Shown here in pieces: positions 43,086 through 53,527 of a stretch of DNA of 64,000 bases (its first letter is position 1; the number at the start of each line of letters is the position of its first letter). The stretch lies in NCBI GenBank assembly GCA_025354165.1, contig JANXNI010000038.1, positions 1 to 64,000 on the forward strand, read 5' to 3'. Under the pieces are notes generated by a model. That model was not told the origin of the DNA and did not search any database. It was given only the letters and a program-made list of their open reading frames with translations. This stretch comes from Burkholderiales bacterium (GTDB lineage: Bacteria; Pseudomonadota; Gammaproteobacteria; Burkholderiales; Casimicrobiaceae). The translations under genes and the position numbers were made by a program.

Positions 43086-43955
43086 ATGCCGCCACGCGTT
43101 GCCTCCCCTTCCCCGTCCGACTCGGCCAACCCCAGCATTGCGCTCAAGCGGCGCGGCAAAATCGATGTCGCCGGCGCGAGTGGCAGCGGTGGCGTGCAGA
43201 GCCTTACGCGGGGTCTGACGCTACTTGAAAAGCTGGCGGAATCCGAAGGCGGAATTACGCTCACTGAAATTTCCAGTCGTGCCGATTTGCCGCCGTCCAC
43301 GGCACATCGCCTGCTGAACACGCTGGCCGATATGGGCTTCGTGACTCAGGCCAAGGATTCCGGACTTTGGTACGTCGGTTTGAAGACTTATCGGGTCGGT
43401 TGCGCATTTGTTTCTAACCGCGATTTTGTCGGTGAGAGTCATGCTTATTTGCGCAGACTCATGGAGGCTTCGGGCGAGACGGCGAACCTCTCCATCCTCG
43501 ACGGCACCTTCGCCTGCTTCATCGGCCAGGTGCAATGCCATGAGGTGATGCGCATGCTGGTGCGACTGGGCTCGCGCATTCCGGCGCATGCGAGCGGCTC
43601 GGGTAAGGCCATGCTCTCCGCGCTGCCAGAGGACGAGTTGGCCATCGTGCTGCGGGATTCCGATTTGGTGCAGCTCACCACAAAAACGATCACCGATCCG
43701 CAGAAATTGCGCGCCCAATTCGCGACGATTCGGGCGCGTGGCTACAGCTACGATGATGAGGAAAATGCAATGGGTCTGCGCTGTGTGGCCGCGCCGATCT
43801 ACGATGAATTCGCGGAGCCGATTGGCGCCATTTCGCTGGCGGGGCCGATCGCGCGATTGACCGACGAACGCATTTTGAAGCTTGGCCCGCTTGTTGCTCA
43901 TACCGGACGAGAGATCACCGAAAAGTTGGGGGGCGTGGTGCCCGTTTCGGTGTGA
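43086..43955 (+). CDS. IclR-family transcriptional regulator
   Basis: A 289-aa regulator. After a Ser/Pro-rich N-terminal tail of about 35 residues, the winged helix-turn-helix (about 38-100) reads LTRGLTLLEKLAESEGGITLTEISSRADLPPSTAHRLLNTLADMG. The C-terminal effector domain has GETANLSILDG, IPAHASGSGKAMLSALPEDEL and a YSYDDEENAMGLRCVAAPI segment typical of IclR. It lies 310 bp upstream of the second peptide transporter operon, in the same direction, and is a reasonable candidate to control it; ligand unknown. Confidence 0.92.
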   Translation: MPPRVASPSPSDSANPSIALKRRGKIDVAGASGSGGVQSLTRGLTLLEKLAESEGGITLTEISSRADLPPSTAHRLLNTLADMGFVTQAKDSGLWYVGLKTYRVGCAFVSNRDFVGESHAYLRRLMEASGETANLSILDGTFACFIGQVQCHEVMRMLVRLGSRIPAHASGSGKAMLSALPEDELAIVLRDSDLVQLTTKTITDPQKLRAQFATIRARGYSYDDEENAMGLRCVAAPIYDEFAEPIGAISLAGPIARLTDERILKLGPLVAHTGREITEKLGGVVPVSV

Positions 43956-43989
43956 GTTTCAGGATCGTTTGAGATTGTTGCTTGGCAAC

Positions 43990-44104
43990 AACTTTGTGCT
44001 GAAATGACGACTGCACTTGGGCAAGCGTCTATTATCGGTTGAAGTCGGTTTACCGCATAAAACGGCCCATAGCCCTTACGCAGTGGTCATCTCATGAAAA
44101 AGTT
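43990..44104. repeat. Palindromic repeat, copy F
   Basis: About 115 bp with arms AACTTTGTGCTGAAATGACG and (reverse) AACTTTTTCATGAGATGACC that align over some 34 bp, blocks TTGGGC and ATAGCCC, and centre AAGTCGGTTT. It occupies part of the 309-bp gap between the IclR gene and the binding-protein gene. The remaining 160 bp before the latter (44105-44264) presumably hold its promoter, but I see no clear consensus. Confidence 0.75.
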
Positions 44105-44264
44105 ACTCAATTTCAATGCGCCCAAAAAGCTAAAAAATCTATACGGGTCGCCCACCATGACGGACGCGAACATTGTTGCTACCATCGCCGCTTAAGCAAA
44201 AAAATCCGGAGCTAGCTGCCAGACAGCCGCTTCCAATACAAAAAACTGATCGAAGGACACACAC

Positions 44265-46055
44265 ATGAATGAACAGAATATTCGCGGTCTGATTGAGGAA
44301 GTCCGCGAGGGCAAACTGGCACGTCGCGACTTCATGACGAAGATGGTGAGCCTCGGCCTCGCCGCTCCGTTGGCGGGCCACCTTTTGTTGAACGCGGGTA
44401 TCGCTCAGGCGCAAACGCCCTCCGCTTACAAGGCGACCAAACGCGGTGGCGGCGGCGCGCTCAAAGTGCTGTGGTGGCAAGGCGCAACACTGCTCAACCC
44501 GCATTTCGCGACGGGCACCAAAGACCAGGACGGCTCACGCGTTTTTTACGAACCACTTGCCAGCTGGGACAAAGACGGTAATCTGACCGCTAATCTGGCC
44601 GCTGAAATTCCGTCCGCCACCAATGGCGGGCTGTCAAAAGACGGCAAGACCGTCATCTGGAAACTGAAGCGCGGCGTGACCTGGCACGACGGCAAGCCGT
44701 TTACCTCTGCCGACGTCGTTTTTAACTGGGAATACGCGTCCGACCCGGCGACGTCAGCGGTGACCATCGGCTCGTACAAGGAAATGAAGGTTGAGGCCGT
44801 TGACAGCCACACCGTCAAGATCACCTTCAACAAAGTCACGCCGTTCTGGGCAACGCCATTTGTGGGCGTGCAGGGCATGATCATTCCGAAACATTTATTC
44901 GAAGCCTACAAAGGTGCGAAATCGCGCGAAGCGCCGAACAATCTCAAACCTGTTGGCACTGGTCCCTACAAATTCACGGACTTCACGCCCGGCGACATGG
45001 TTCGCGGCGCGATCAACACGACTTACCATCAGGCGAACAAGCCGTTCTTCGACACCTTTGAGATGAAAGGCGGCGGCGACGCTGTGTCCGCCGCGCGCGC
45101 CGTGTTGCAGACTGGCGAATACGATTTCGCGTGGAACCTGCAGGTGGAAGACGAAATTCTGGTCAAACTCGAAGTTGGGGGTAAAGGCAAAGTCGTCGTG
45201 ATTCCGAGCGGTGATATCGAGTTCATTCAGTGCAATTTCACTGACCCCAACGTCGAGGTCGATGGCGAACGCTCAAGCATCAAAACAAAACACCCTGTTC
45301 TCACCGACCCGGCCGTGCGCCAGGCGCTATCGCTGTTGATTGATCGTGCATCGGTGCAGCAATTTATCTATGGTCGCGCTGGCGTGGCCACAGCAAACTT
45401 TGTTAACAACCCGCCGCGCCTGCGCTCGACGGCCAACAAACCCGAGTTCAACGTGGACAAGGCCATTGCCGTGCTTGAAGCGGCTGGCTGGAAAAAGGGC
45501 AGTGACGGCACTCGCGAAAAAGGCGGCAAAAAGCTCAAGTTCGTCTACCAAACCTCGGTCAATCAACCGCGCCAAAAGACACAGGCGATTGTGAAACAGG
45601 CTTGCCAAAAAGCAGGCATTGATGTCGAACTCAAAGCGGTAACGGGAGCAGTGTTTTTCTCCTCTGACGAGGGCAACCCGGACACCTACACCAAGCTCTA
45701 CGCTGACTTGCAGATGTACACCACGACCATGAACGCGCCGGACGCTGAAATTTTCATGAATCAGTTTTGCTCGTGGGAATTCGCGACCAAGGCCAACAAA
45801 TGGCAAGGCCGTAACAGCACACGCTGGTCGAACCCGGAATACGACAAGGCATTCCGTGCTGCGGAGGGTGAGCTTGATCCGGTTAAACGAGCCGCGCTGT
45901 ACATCAAGATGAACGATATGGTGGTGCAGGATCACGCGGTCATTCCCGTCGTGTCTCGTCCACGTGCCCGCGGTGCCAACCTGAAACTCAGATTCTCCGA
46001 GAGCGGTTGGGACAGTGATTTTTGGGCACTGCAAGACTGGTATCGCGAAGCCTAG
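44265..46055 (+). CDS. Peptide-type ABC transporter substrate-binding protein (DppA/OppA family)
   Basis: A 596-aa family 5 extracellular solute-binding protein. The N-terminus LARRDFMTKMVSLGLAAPLAGHLLL is a twin-arginine-like signal with cleavage near AQA. The mature domain has LKRGVTWHDGKPFTSADVVFNWEY and ALSLLIDRASVQQFIYG, the SBP_bac_5 hallmarks. GAAGGA lies before the start. It heads an operon with two permeases and two ATPases. The ligand may be peptides, but family members also bind opines, glutathione or nickel. The other dpp-like operon in this window lacks its own binding protein. Confidence 0.92.
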   Translation: MNEQNIRGLIEEVREGKLARRDFMTKMVSLGLAAPLAGHLLLNAGIAQAQTPSAYKATKRGGGGALKVLWWQGATLLNPHFATGTKDQDGSRVFYEPLASWDKDGNLTANLAAEIPSATNGGLSKDGKTVIWKLKRGVTWHDGKPFTSADVVFNWEYASDPATSAVTIGSYKEMKVEAVDSHTVKITFNKVTPFWATPFVGVQGMIIPKHLFEAYKGAKSREAPNNLKPVGTGPYKFTDFTPGDMVRGAINTTYHQANKPFFDTFEMKGGGDAVSAARAVLQTGEYDFAWNLQVEDEILVKLEVGGKGKVVVIPSGDIEFIQCNFTDPNVEVDGERSSIKTKHPVLTDPAVRQALSLLIDRASVQQFIYGRAGVATANFVNNPPRLRSTANKPEFNVDKAIAVLEAAGWKKGSDGTREKGGKKLKFVYQTSVNQPRQKTQAIVKQACQKAGIDVELKAVTGAVFFSSDEGNPDTYTKLYADLQMYTTTMNAPDAEIFMNQFCSWEFATKANKWQGRNSTRWSNPEYDKAFRAAEGELDPVKRAALYIKMNDMVVQDHAVIPVVSRPRARGANLKLRFSESGWDSDFWALQDWYREA

Positions 46056-46070
46056 ACAGGTACGCCTCGC

Positions 46071-47039
46071 ATGACATTGTCCGGGACCTACGTCCTGCGC
46101 CGGGTGCTGATTGCCCTGCCCAGTTTGCTGGGCATCAGCCTCGTGTTATTCACGGTGCTCGCACTGGCTCCCGGCGATCCATTCGGCGATATTGTTTCCA
46201 ACCCGAACATTCCCGCCGAAGTCGCGGCAAACCTGCGCAAAAAATTCGGGATGGACGACCCGGTGATGGTGCGCTATTTCCGCTGGTTGCTGGCGATGCT
46301 GCAAGGCGATTGGGGCTTCTCGTTCGCCAGCCGCATCAACGTGGACACGCTCATTTTGCAGCGCCTGCCGACGACGTTACTCGTGGTGGGATCATCGCAA
46401 ATTCTGGCGCTTTTAATTGCGCTACCTGTGGGCGTTTATGCCGCCACACGTCCTTACTCGCTGTTTGACCAAATCGCGAACACGCTGACCTTCGTCGGTT
46501 TTTCGCTGCCGACGTTCTTCACGGGCCTCATGCTGATTCTCGTGTTTTCGATTCAACTGGACTGGCTGCCTTTCGTTTATCGTGCCGACATCGCATCGAC
46601 GGGCTGGCATTTTTATTGGGATCACTTAAAGCAGACCATCATGCCGGTGACCGTGCTGGCGCTGTTTCAGGCGGCATCGTGGACGCGTTATGTGCGCTCG
46701 GCCGCACTCGACGTCGTGAAGCTCGATTACGTAACGACTGCGCGCTCGAAGGGCCTCAAGGAAAGCGTGGTGGTGCTGAAGCACGTGGTGCGCAACGCGA
46801 TGATTCCGGTGGTAACTTTGGTCGCGCTACAGGTTCCGGCGATTTTCGGCGGCGCGATTGTCACCGAACAAATTTTCCGCGTTCCCGGCATCGGCTCGCT
46901 GCTCATCAGCGCTATTCTCGCAAACGACACGCCTGTCATCATGGCCGTCACGTTCGTGTTTTCTTGCCTCGTGATTTCGTTTAATTTGCTCGCCGATATT
47001 TTGTATGCGTGGCTTGATCCGCGCATTGCGCTGAGCTAG
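46071..47039 (+). CDS. Peptide ABC transporter permease (DppB-like)
   Basis: A 322-aa inner-membrane protein with six helices. YVLRRVLIALPSLLGISLVLF begins the first helix, and PAEVAANLRKKFGMDDPVMVRYFRWL, KLDYVTTARSKGLKESVVVLKHVVRNAMIPV (EAA loop) and LADILYAWLDPRI follow the DppB/GsiC pattern. It starts 15 nt after the binding-protein gene and ends 4 nt before the partner permease gene. Confidence 0.93.
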   Translation: MTLSGTYVLRRVLIALPSLLGISLVLFTVLALAPGDPFGDIVSNPNIPAEVAANLRKKFGMDDPVMVRYFRWLLAMLQGDWGFSFASRINVDTLILQRLPTTLLVVGSSQILALLIALPVGVYAATRPYSLFDQIANTLTFVGFSLPTFFTGLMLILVFSIQLDWLPFVYRADIASTGWHFYWDHLKQTIMPVTVLALFQAASWTRYVRSAALDVVKLDYVTTARSKGLKESVVVLKHVVRNAMIPVVTLVALQVPAIFGGAIVTEQIFRVPGIGSLLISAILANDTPVIMAVTFVFSCLVISFNLLADILYAWLDPRIALS

Positions 47040-47043
47040 CGGT

Positions 47044-47982
47044 ATGGCGACATCACTATCTCCCAACACTGCTGATTCGGTCGCCGAGGCGGCTCGCCCA
47101 AAACCCATCTCTCTCGCTCAGGACATCTGGCGTCGCTTCAAGCGTCACCGCCTGGCGCTCATAGGCATGGTCATCCTGATCGTGATCGTGGTTGGCGTCA
47201 TCATCGGCCCGTGGTTATGGACGGTTCCGATTAACGAAATCGACTTTGGTTCGCGACTTAAACCGCCATCGGCGGCTCACCCTTTCGGTACCGATGATTT
47301 GGGACAGGATTTGCTGGCGCGCATGCTTTACGGCGGCCGCATATCCATGGCCGTCGGAATCGCGGCGATGTTGATCGCCATTGTCGTGGGCACCATTGTT
47401 GGCTCGATTGCTGGAATGTCGCGCGGCATCGTCGATACCGCTCTGATGTGGATGACGGATCTCTTCCTTTCGTTGCCGCAACTGCCGCTTTTGCTGCTGA
47501 TCATCTACCTGTTCCGCGACTCGCTCAAGAAAATCGTCGGGCCGGAAGTCGGCGTATTTGTGATGGTAGTCGTCGTGATTGGTGGGTTCCGATGGATGCC
47601 CGTCGCGCGGCTGGTACGAGCACAATTTCTGTCGTTGCGCGAGAAAGAGTTCGTTGAAGCTGCGCGCGCGCTCGGCGCTAGCCGCACGCGACAAGTCGCG
47701 CGTCATATCCTGCCCAATGCGCTCGGCCCCGTGATCGTCGCCGGCACGATCGACGTCGCCGCCGCCATCATCGCCGAGTCGACGCTGTCGTTCCTTGGAC
47801 TTGGTTTTCCGCCGGACATTCCGACCTGGGGGCGCATGCTGTTCGACGCCAAAGACTATCTCGACATCGCGCCGTATTGGGCGCTGTTTCCCGGCATGCT
47901 GATCTTTTTGACGGTGCTGTCGATCAACTACATCGGTGACGGCCTGCGCGATGCGCTCGATCCACGGCGGGTGCTCGGATGA
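47044..47982 (+). CDS. Peptide ABC transporter permease (DppC-like)
   Basis: A 312-aa permease. A hydrophilic N-terminus leads into WRRFKRHRLALIGMVILIVIVVGVIIGP (OppC_N), then HPFGTDDLGQDLLARMLYGGRISMAVG and the EAA loop AARALGASRTRQVARHILPNALGPV. It ends GDGLRDALDPRR, as in DppC. Its stop overlaps the start of the ATPase gene by 4 nt. Confidence 0.93.
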   Translation: MATSLSPNTADSVAEAARPKPISLAQDIWRRFKRHRLALIGMVILIVIVVGVIIGPWLWTVPINEIDFGSRLKPPSAAHPFGTDDLGQDLLARMLYGGRISMAVGIAAMLIAIVVGTIVGSIAGMSRGIVDTALMWMTDLFLSLPQLPLLLLIIYLFRDSLKKIVGPEVGVFVMVVVVIGGFRWMPVARLVRAQFLSLREKEFVEAARALGASRTRQVARHILPNALGPVIVAGTIDVAAAIIAESTLSFLGLGFPPDIPTWGRMLFDAKDYLDIAPYWALFPGMLIFLTVLSINYIGDGLRDALDPRRVLG

Positions 47983-48971
47983 TCACCGCGACCAAAGAGC
48001 GCATGCTCGAAATCAAAGATCTGAAAGTGCATTTCGACACCGAAGATGGCGTGTTGCACGCAGTCGACGGCGTGAGTTTTGGCATTGATGCCAGCGAAAC
48101 ACTCGGCGTAGTTGGTGAATCGGGATGCGGCAAAAGCGTCACGGCAAAAACGATCACGCGCTTGCTCGACATGCCGCCCGGTCGCATTGTGGGCGGCGAG
48201 ATTCGGTGGAAAGGTAACGATCTCATCAAGGCCAGTGACGAGGCGATTCGCGCGTTGCGTGCCCGCGAGATCGCGATGATTTTTCAGGAGCCGATGACCT
48301 CGCTGAATCCCGTCTATACGGTGGGCGAACAGATTGCCGAGGTCGTTCGCCTTCATGACAAATCAGGCCGACGCGCTGCGATGGATCGTGCAACCGAGAT
48401 GCTGCGTCTGGTCAACATCCCGAATCCGCAGAAGCGCGTGAACGATTATCCGCACCAATTTTCGGGCGGCATGCGTCAACGCGTGATGATTGCGATGGCG
48501 CTCTCGTGCAATCCAAAATTGTTGATCGCCGACGAGCCAACCACCGCGCTCGACGTGACGATTCAGGCGCAAATTCTTGATCTCATGAACGAGCTCAAAG
48601 ACAAGCTCGGCATGTCCATCATGCTCATCACGCACGCGATGGGCGTCGTCGCCGAGACTGCGCAACGCGTGGTCGTGATGTACGCCGGCAAAGTGATTGA
48701 GGAAGCGAACGTCGAGGACTTGTTCCGCACGCCGCTGCATCCGTACACGCAGGGCCTGATCCGCTCGATTCCGCGGATCGACCTCGCAGCCACGCACAAG
48801 CAGCGTCTGGAAGCCATTGGCGGCTCGGTGCCCAAGCTCATCAACCCTGCGCCCGGATGCCGCTTTGCGTCGCGCTGCGCGCATGTTCGCGCTGACTGCA
48901 AAGCGGCCACACCACCGCTCATAGAAGTCGCGCCCGGCCACAAGGTCGCCTGCGTGTTGCACGCCGCATGA
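47979..48971 (+). CDS. Peptide ABC transporter ATPase (DppD-like)
   Basis: A 330-aa ATPase. Walker [14 protein letters not shown]-loop [17 protein letters not shown], signature [15 protein letters not shown], Walker [13 protein letters not shown] and the H-loop are present; the oligo_HPY region ends with a Cys motif ([14 protein letters not shown]). A second Met at codon 9 (MLEIKDLKV) begins the conserved region and could be the true start, but the ATGA overlap with the permease gene favours the first. It overlaps the next ATPase gene by 4 nt. Confidence 0.93.
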   Translation: MITATKERMLEIKDLKVHFDTEDGVLHAVDGVSFGIDASETLGVVGESGCGKSVTAKTITRLLDMPPGRIVGGEIRWKGNDLIKASDEAIRALRAREIAMIFQEPMTSLNPVYTVGEQIAEVVRLHDKSGRRAAMDRATEMLRLVNIPNPQKRVNDYPHQFSGGMRQRVMIAMALSCNPKLLIADEPTTALDVTIQAQILDLMNELKDKLGMSIMLITHAMGVVAETAQRVVVMYAGKVIEEANVEDLFRTPLHPYTQGLIRSIPRIDLAATHKQRLEAIGGSVPKLINPAPGCRFASRCAHVRADCKAATPPLIEVAPGHKVACVLHAA

Positions 48972-49963
48972 AAGACGCCGCCATGTCCGAGCCGCTGTTG
49001 CGAGTAAAAAATCTGGTCAAACATTTCCCGGTCAAGGGCGGATTGTTGGGTCGAACGGTCGATAAAGTTCACGCTGTGGATGGCGTGAGTTTTGAACTCG
49101 CCAAAGGCGAAACGCTTGGAGTTGTGGGCGAATCCGGTTGCGGAAAATCGACCACAGGGCGATGCATTCTGCGGCTGATTGAACCAACCTCAGGCGAGGT
49201 GTGGTTCGAAGGCAAAAACGTCACCGAGCTTGACCGCGAAGGTCTGCGCGCGACGAGCCGCGACATGCAGATCATCTTTCAGGACCCGTACGCATCGCTC
49301 AATCCGCGTATGACGGTGGGCGCAATCATTGGCGAGCCGCTGACCATTCACAAGCTCACGAAATCGTCCGCCGAGTATGAGGATCGCATCGTCGAATTGC
49401 TCGAAACGGTGGGCCTCAACGCCGATCACCTGCGCCGCTACCCGCATGAATTCTCGGGTGGTCAACGCCAGAGAATCGGCATCGCGCGAGCGCTTGCGGT
49501 CAAACCCAAACTCATCGTCTGCGACGAACCCGTCTCCGCGCTCGATGTGTCGATTCAGGCGCAAGTCATCAACCTACTCGAAGACCTGCAGGAGAAGTTT
49601 GACCTCACTTACCTCTTCATCGCGCATGATCTGTCGGTGGTCGAACACATCAGCGACCGCGTAGCCGTGATGTACCTCGGACGTATCGTTGAAATTGCTC
49701 CGGCGCGCGAGCTTTACACCTCGCCGAAACACCCTTACACCGAAGCGTTGTTATCCGCAGTCCCGATCCCGGAACCGGGCCTCCTGCGCACGCGAATTCG
49801 CCTAGTAGGCGACGTGCCCAACCCAATCAATCCACCCACAGGCTGTCACTTTCATCCGCGCTGCCCAAAAGCGTTTGATCGTTGCAAGGTGGAATCGCCG
49901 GTGCTCAAGCAAGCGGCGGACGGGCATTGGGCGGCTTGTCATTTGAATGACGTAGCGGCTTAG
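48968..49963 (+). CDS. Peptide ABC transporter ATPase (DppF-like)
   Basis: A 331-aa ATPase closing the operon. Walker [27 protein letters not shown], signature [15 protein letters not shown], Walker [13 protein letters not shown] and IAHDLSV are intact, followed by [14 protein letters not shown]. With the DppD-like subunit it powers the importer. It ends 4 nt inside the convergent HEPN-like gene. Confidence 0.93.
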   Translation: MKDAAMSEPLLRVKNLVKHFPVKGGLLGRTVDKVHAVDGVSFELAKGETLGVVGESGCGKSTTGRCILRLIEPTSGEVWFEGKNVTELDREGLRATSRDMQIIFQDPYASLNPRMTVGAIIGEPLTIHKLTKSSAEYEDRIVELLETVGLNADHLRRYPHEFSGGQRQRIGIARALAVKPKLIVCDEPVSALDVSIQAQVINLLEDLQEKFDLTYLFIAHDLSVVEHISDRVAVMYLGRIVEIAPARELYTSPKHPYTEALLSAVPIPEPGLLRTRIRLVGDVPNPINPPTGCHFHPRCPKAFDRCKVESPVLKQAADGHWAACHLNDVAA

Positions 49964-50646
49964 TTCTGATTTCTTGCGTCAATTGCCTGAACGTAACTTC
50001 GCAACTCGTTGTCGAAGATGATGACAGCGTCCAACGTAGTGCTCAGATTGTGAGCCGCAGTGAGCAAGACGCGCCACTGTTGGTCGGAACGAAACTCTAA
50101 ATCTCCAGACCTTTCGTTCAAAGTTAGATAGAGACCGGTAAGGCCGTCAGCATTCGGGTGCGCAACTTCAGACAAATTCTCGTAAATCGACCAAATCGCT
50201 GGCACTTCTTTTGCCATCCGCTGTAATCGAGTAGTGATGTTAGTGGCCTTAAAGATGTCCACGTTGTATCGACGTCCCCAAAGCGCCGTTCGCACCATGC
50301 GATCCATTTCGCTGACAGTCTCATCGCTTTGTTCAGAAGCAACTCGACCCACCGACAGCTTGAGGTCATATAGCAACGCGATCGATTCAACAGTTGCGCG
50401 AACAAGGGTAGCTGCTGCCGTCGGGTGTCGGTTCTCCAACGATTGAATGGACACGTCGGCTAGTTCTCGCGTGCGCGTAAGAATTACTCCTCGCAATACG
50501 GCAACTCGAATGATCACCGCGTTGTCATCAATGAGCAGCTCTTTCGTGACTGATTTCGGTGGTTTCGACGCGATAAGGTCTAGTTTGCGTTTGGCCTCCA
50601 AAATCACAGGAGGCAGACTTTCTTCGGACTTGTTGTCTGCCACCAT
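49960..50646 (-). CDS. Hypothetical HEPN/DUF5677-like protein
   Basis: A 228-aa mainly helical cytoplasmic protein. The central [17 protein letters not shown] and the later [19 protein letters not shown] resemble DUF5677-type proteins with an E..H helical core. I cannot place it firmly. GAGGT lies 7 nt before ATG 50646, so this start is preferred over one six codons upstream. Codon usage is less G/C-biased than in neighbours, hinting at acquisition. It is isolated between a peptide transporter operon and a lactate dehydrogenase gene; no toxin or defence partner is visible. Confidence 0.6.
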   Translation of the reverse strand: MVADNKSEESLPPVILEAKRKLDLIASKPPKSVTKELLIDDNAVIIRVAVLRGVILTRTRELADVSIQSLENRHPTAAATLVRATVESIALLYDLKLSVGRVASEQSDETVSEMDRMVRTALWGRRYNVDIFKATNITTRLQRMAKEVPAIWSIYENLSEVAHPNADGLTGLYLTLNERSGDLEFRSDQQWRVLLTAAHNLSTTLDAVIIFDNELRSYVQAIDARNQN

Positions 50647-50717
50647 ATCGCGAACCTCTATCAATTAAATGAGTGCTAAGAGTGCTTATGACTTGCTTTG
50701 ACACAGCATCAATCGCC

Positions 50718-51872
50718 CTACGTCGTCGGATAAGTCCCCTCCAAAAGAACGCTCTTATCCACCGTTTTTATATTCGTGTGCCCGCAAAACGCCATCGAGA
50801 TATCAAGCTCTTTGTGAATGCATTGCAGCGCCTTGGTGACGCCTGCTTCGCCCATCGCGCCGAGCCCATAAACCATTGCTCGGCCGATGTAGGTGCCCTT
50901 CGCGCCTAGCGCGATAGCGCGCAGCACGTCTTGCCCGCTTCTGATGCCGCCGTCCATGTGGACTTCAATCTTGTCGCCCACGGCTTCAACGATGCGTGGC
51001 AGCGCGCGGATGGACGTCTCCGCGCCGTCCAGCTGACGTCCGCCGTGGTTGGAGACGACAATGGCGTCGGCGCCGCTCTCAACCGCCAACTTGGCATCTT
51101 CAACGTCCTGAATGCCTTTGAGGATGAGCGGGCCGTCCCACTGCTTTCTGACCCACGCGATGTCGGGCCATGACAGGCGTGGATCGAACTGCTCGTTGGT
51201 CCACGCGGCAAGCGAATTCATGTCGCTCACGCCTTTAACGTGGCCGACCAGGTTGCCGAAAGTGTGACGACGCGTGCCGAGCATGCCGAGGCACCAGCGC
51301 GGTTTGGTCATCAGGTTGATGATGTTGGCGATGGTCGGTCGCGGCGGCGCGGTGAGGCCGTTCTTGATGTCTTTATGGCGCTGGCCGATGACCTGAAGGT
51401 CGAGCGTGAGCACGAGTGCGCTGCATTTCGCGGCTTTTGTGCGCTCAATCATGCGCACCATCGCGTCGCGGTCGCGCATCATGTAGAGCTGAAACCAGAA
51501 CGGCGCACGGGTGTTCTCGGCGATGTCTTCGATTGAGCAAATGCTCATGGTGGAGAGCGTGAACGGAATGCCGAATTTTTCCGCCGCTTTGGCTGCCAGA
51601 ATTTCACCGTCGGCGTGCTGCATTCCAGTGAGTCCGACGGGCGCAATGGCGACCGGCATCTTTGTCGCCACGCCAACCATCGTAGTCGCCGTCGTTCGGT
51701 TTTCCATGTTCACGGCGACGCGTTGACGGAACTTGATGCCCTGAAAATCCGCCTCGTTACCGCGATACGTGCTCTCAGTCCACGAGCCCGAATCGGCGTA
51801 GTCGTAGAACATTTTTGGAACGCGCTTTTTCGCGAGCAGGCGCAGGTCTTCGACGTTGGTGATCACAGGCAT
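50718..51872 (-). CDS. lldD: FMN-dependent alpha-hydroxy acid dehydrogenase (L-lactate dehydrogenase type)
   Basis: A 384-aa flavoenzyme oxidising L-lactate or a related 2-hydroxy acid, usually membrane-associated and feeding electrons to the quinone pool. The TIM-barrel motifs include PVAIAPVGLTGMQHADGEILAA, the active-site VVSNHGGRQLDGAETSI (catalytic His-Gly-Gly-Arg) and MDGGIRSGQDVLRAIALGAKGTYIGRAMVYG. ATG 51872 with GGGGAG 6 nt upstream gives the usual N-terminus MPVITNVEDLRLLAKKRVPKMFYDYADSGSW. It stands alone; related mandelate or glycolate oxidation cannot be excluded. Confidence 0.9.
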   Translation of the reverse strand: MPVITNVEDLRLLAKKRVPKMFYDYADSGSWTESTYRGNEADFQGIKFRQRVAVNMENRTTATTMVGVATKMPVAIAPVGLTGMQHADGEILAAKAAEKFGIPFTLSTMSICSIEDIAENTRAPFWFQLYMMRDRDAMVRMIERTKAAKCSALVLTLDLQVIGQRHKDIKNGLTAPPRPTIANIINLMTKPRWCLGMLGTRRHTFGNLVGHVKGVSDMNSLAAWTNEQFDPRLSWPDIAWVRKQWDGPLILKGIQDVEDAKLAVESGADAIVVSNHGGRQLDGAETSIRALPRIVEAVGDKIEVHMDGGIRSGQDVLRAIALGAKGTYIGRAMVYGLGAMGEAGVTKALQCIHKELDISMAFCGHTNIKTVDKSVLLEGTYPTT

Positions 51873-51935
51873 TAGAGGCTCCCCCAGTGGCAAATTGAAC
51901 TTATGTTCGCATCGTAGCGGGCGCGCGTTCGGAGT

Positions 51936-52055
51936 ATCAGCTTTTTCACAAAAGCGCGACGAATCAGGCGCTAAGAGCTGATTAAGCCATTTGTCGACTA
52001 TCAGTTAAATCGACGTCTAGCCCCTTTGCAGTCAAGCTTTCAACTAAAAGCTGTC
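51936..52055. repeat. Palindromic repeat, copy G
   Basis: About 120 bp with left end ATCAGCTTTTTC identical to copy A, right end AAAAGCTGTC, a GCGCTA/CTAGCCCC pair and centre TTGTCGACTA. It fills most of the gap between the nuoN stop (52079) and the lldD start (51872), where it could end the long nuo transcript. Confidence 0.78.
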
Positions 52056-52078
52056 GAATGCAATTTCGTGGATATCGA

Positions 52079-53509
52079 CTACTGCAACGCCTTCGCGCAA
52101 AGCGCGATGATTGCGCCCGGTAGCGCGCCGAGCACGAGAATCGCCAATGCGTTCACCGAGATCAAAACGGTTTCGGCACGACTTGGCATCGCGAGCGATC
52201 CTTGTTGTGCGTCGGCGAAATACATCACACGAACGACACGCAGGTAGTAGAACGCGCCAACCAGCGACGCCATCACAGCGATCACCGCGATCCAAGTGTA
52301 ACCAGCGTTGACAATAGACTCGATGACCGACAGCTTGGCCCAAAAGCCAATCGTTGGCGGGATACCTGCGAGCGAGAACATCGCCAGCAGCATCAGGAAT
52401 GCGTACCAGGGGGAGCGGCTGTTGAGGCCCTTCAAATCGTCGATATTTTCGAACTCCACGCCACGGCCGGACAGCACCACGAGGATGCCGAACGAGACAA
52501 GCCCGGTGATCGCATAGGCAACGGCGTAGAACATCGCAGCCGCGTAACCATCCTTACCACCGCCAACGAAGCCGAGCAGCAGAAAACCCATATTGGCAAT
52601 CGCCGAGTAAGCGAGCATGCGCTTGATGTTGGTTTGTGAGATGGCAATCAGGTTGCCAAGCACGACGGAGATTGTGGCGATCACAGCGAAGATGATCGAC
52701 CAGTCTGCATAGGCGGGCGTTAGCGCGGCACCAAACATACGGTAAGCCAGCGCGAACGCGGCAAGCTTTGCTGCGGTGCCAAGGAACAACGTGACGGCCG
52801 TTGGAGCACCGGTGTAAACGTCGGGCACCCACATATGGAACGGCACGACTCCGAGCTTGAACGCGACGCCTGCGGCAATGAAGATCAGACTCAATGCGAC
52901 CGCTGTTTTGTTCGCTTTGGCAAGAGCCAGAGAAATGGCGTTGAGGCTGATGCTGCCGGTTGCACCGTACAGAATCGACATACCGAACAGTAGCAAACCC
53001 GACGCCAATGCGCCAAGCACGAAATACTTCATGGCGGCTTCAGTGGCAATGCGGTCGTTGCGTTTGAGCGCGACTAGCGCATACATCGACAGGCTCAAGA
53101 GTTCAAGGCCAAGGTAGGCTGTGAGCATGCTCGCGGCACTGGCGATCACCATCATGCCGAGCGTGCCGAAGAGCACCAGCGCGACGTATTCACCGTTGTC
53201 GAGGTCGTGCTTCTTGAGATAGCTCCATGAGTACGCGAGCGCAACTGCGGCTGAAAGCAGCATCGCGAGCTTTAACACAGTGGCTACGCCGTCGGCGACG
53301 AACAGACCCGAAAACGCGGTTTCGCGAACCACGCCAGCGATCGGCGTGAACGGAACAAATACGTAGAGCGCAGTCCACAGCAATGCGCCAATACCGCAGG
53401 CGTAGGTGAACCACTTTTGTCCGCGGCTCACGAACAAATCGGCAACGAGGATGATGCCCGCGAGGCTGAGCAACACGATTTCGGGGAGAACGAGCGAGAT
53501 GTCTTTCAT
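52079..53509 (-). CDS. nuoN: NADH-quinone oxidoreductase subunit N
   Basis: A 476-aa antiporter-like membrane subunit of complex I, with about 14 helices. YLGLELLSLSMYALVALKRND and KLGVVPFHMWVPDVYTGAPTAVTLFLGTAAKLAAFAL carry the conserved Glu and Lys of the proton channel. Last gene of the nuo operon in this window; 18 nt separate it from nuoM. Confidence 0.97.
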   Translation of the reverse strand: MKDISLVLPEIVLLSLAGIILVADLFVSRGQKWFTYACGIGALLWTALYVFVPFTPIAGVVRETAFSGLFVADGVATVLKLAMLLSAAVALAYSWSYLKKHDLDNGEYVALVLFGTLGMMVIASAASMLTAYLGLELLSLSMYALVALKRNDRIATEAAMKYFVLGALASGLLLFGMSILYGATGSISLNAISLALAKANKTAVALSLIFIAAGVAFKLGVVPFHMWVPDVYTGAPTAVTLFLGTAAKLAAFALAYRMFGAALTPAYADWSIIFAVIATISVVLGNLIAISQTNIKRMLAYSAIANMGFLLLGFVGGGKDGYAAAMFYAVAYAITGLVSFGILVVLSGRGVEFENIDDLKGLNSRSPWYAFLMLLAMFSLAGIPPTIGFWAKLSVIESIVNAGYTWIAVIAVMASLVGAFYYLRVVRVMYFADAQQGSLAMPSRAETVLISVNALAILVLGALPGAIIALCAKALQ

Positions 53510-53527
53510 AGTGGTGTTCTCGTGCGC

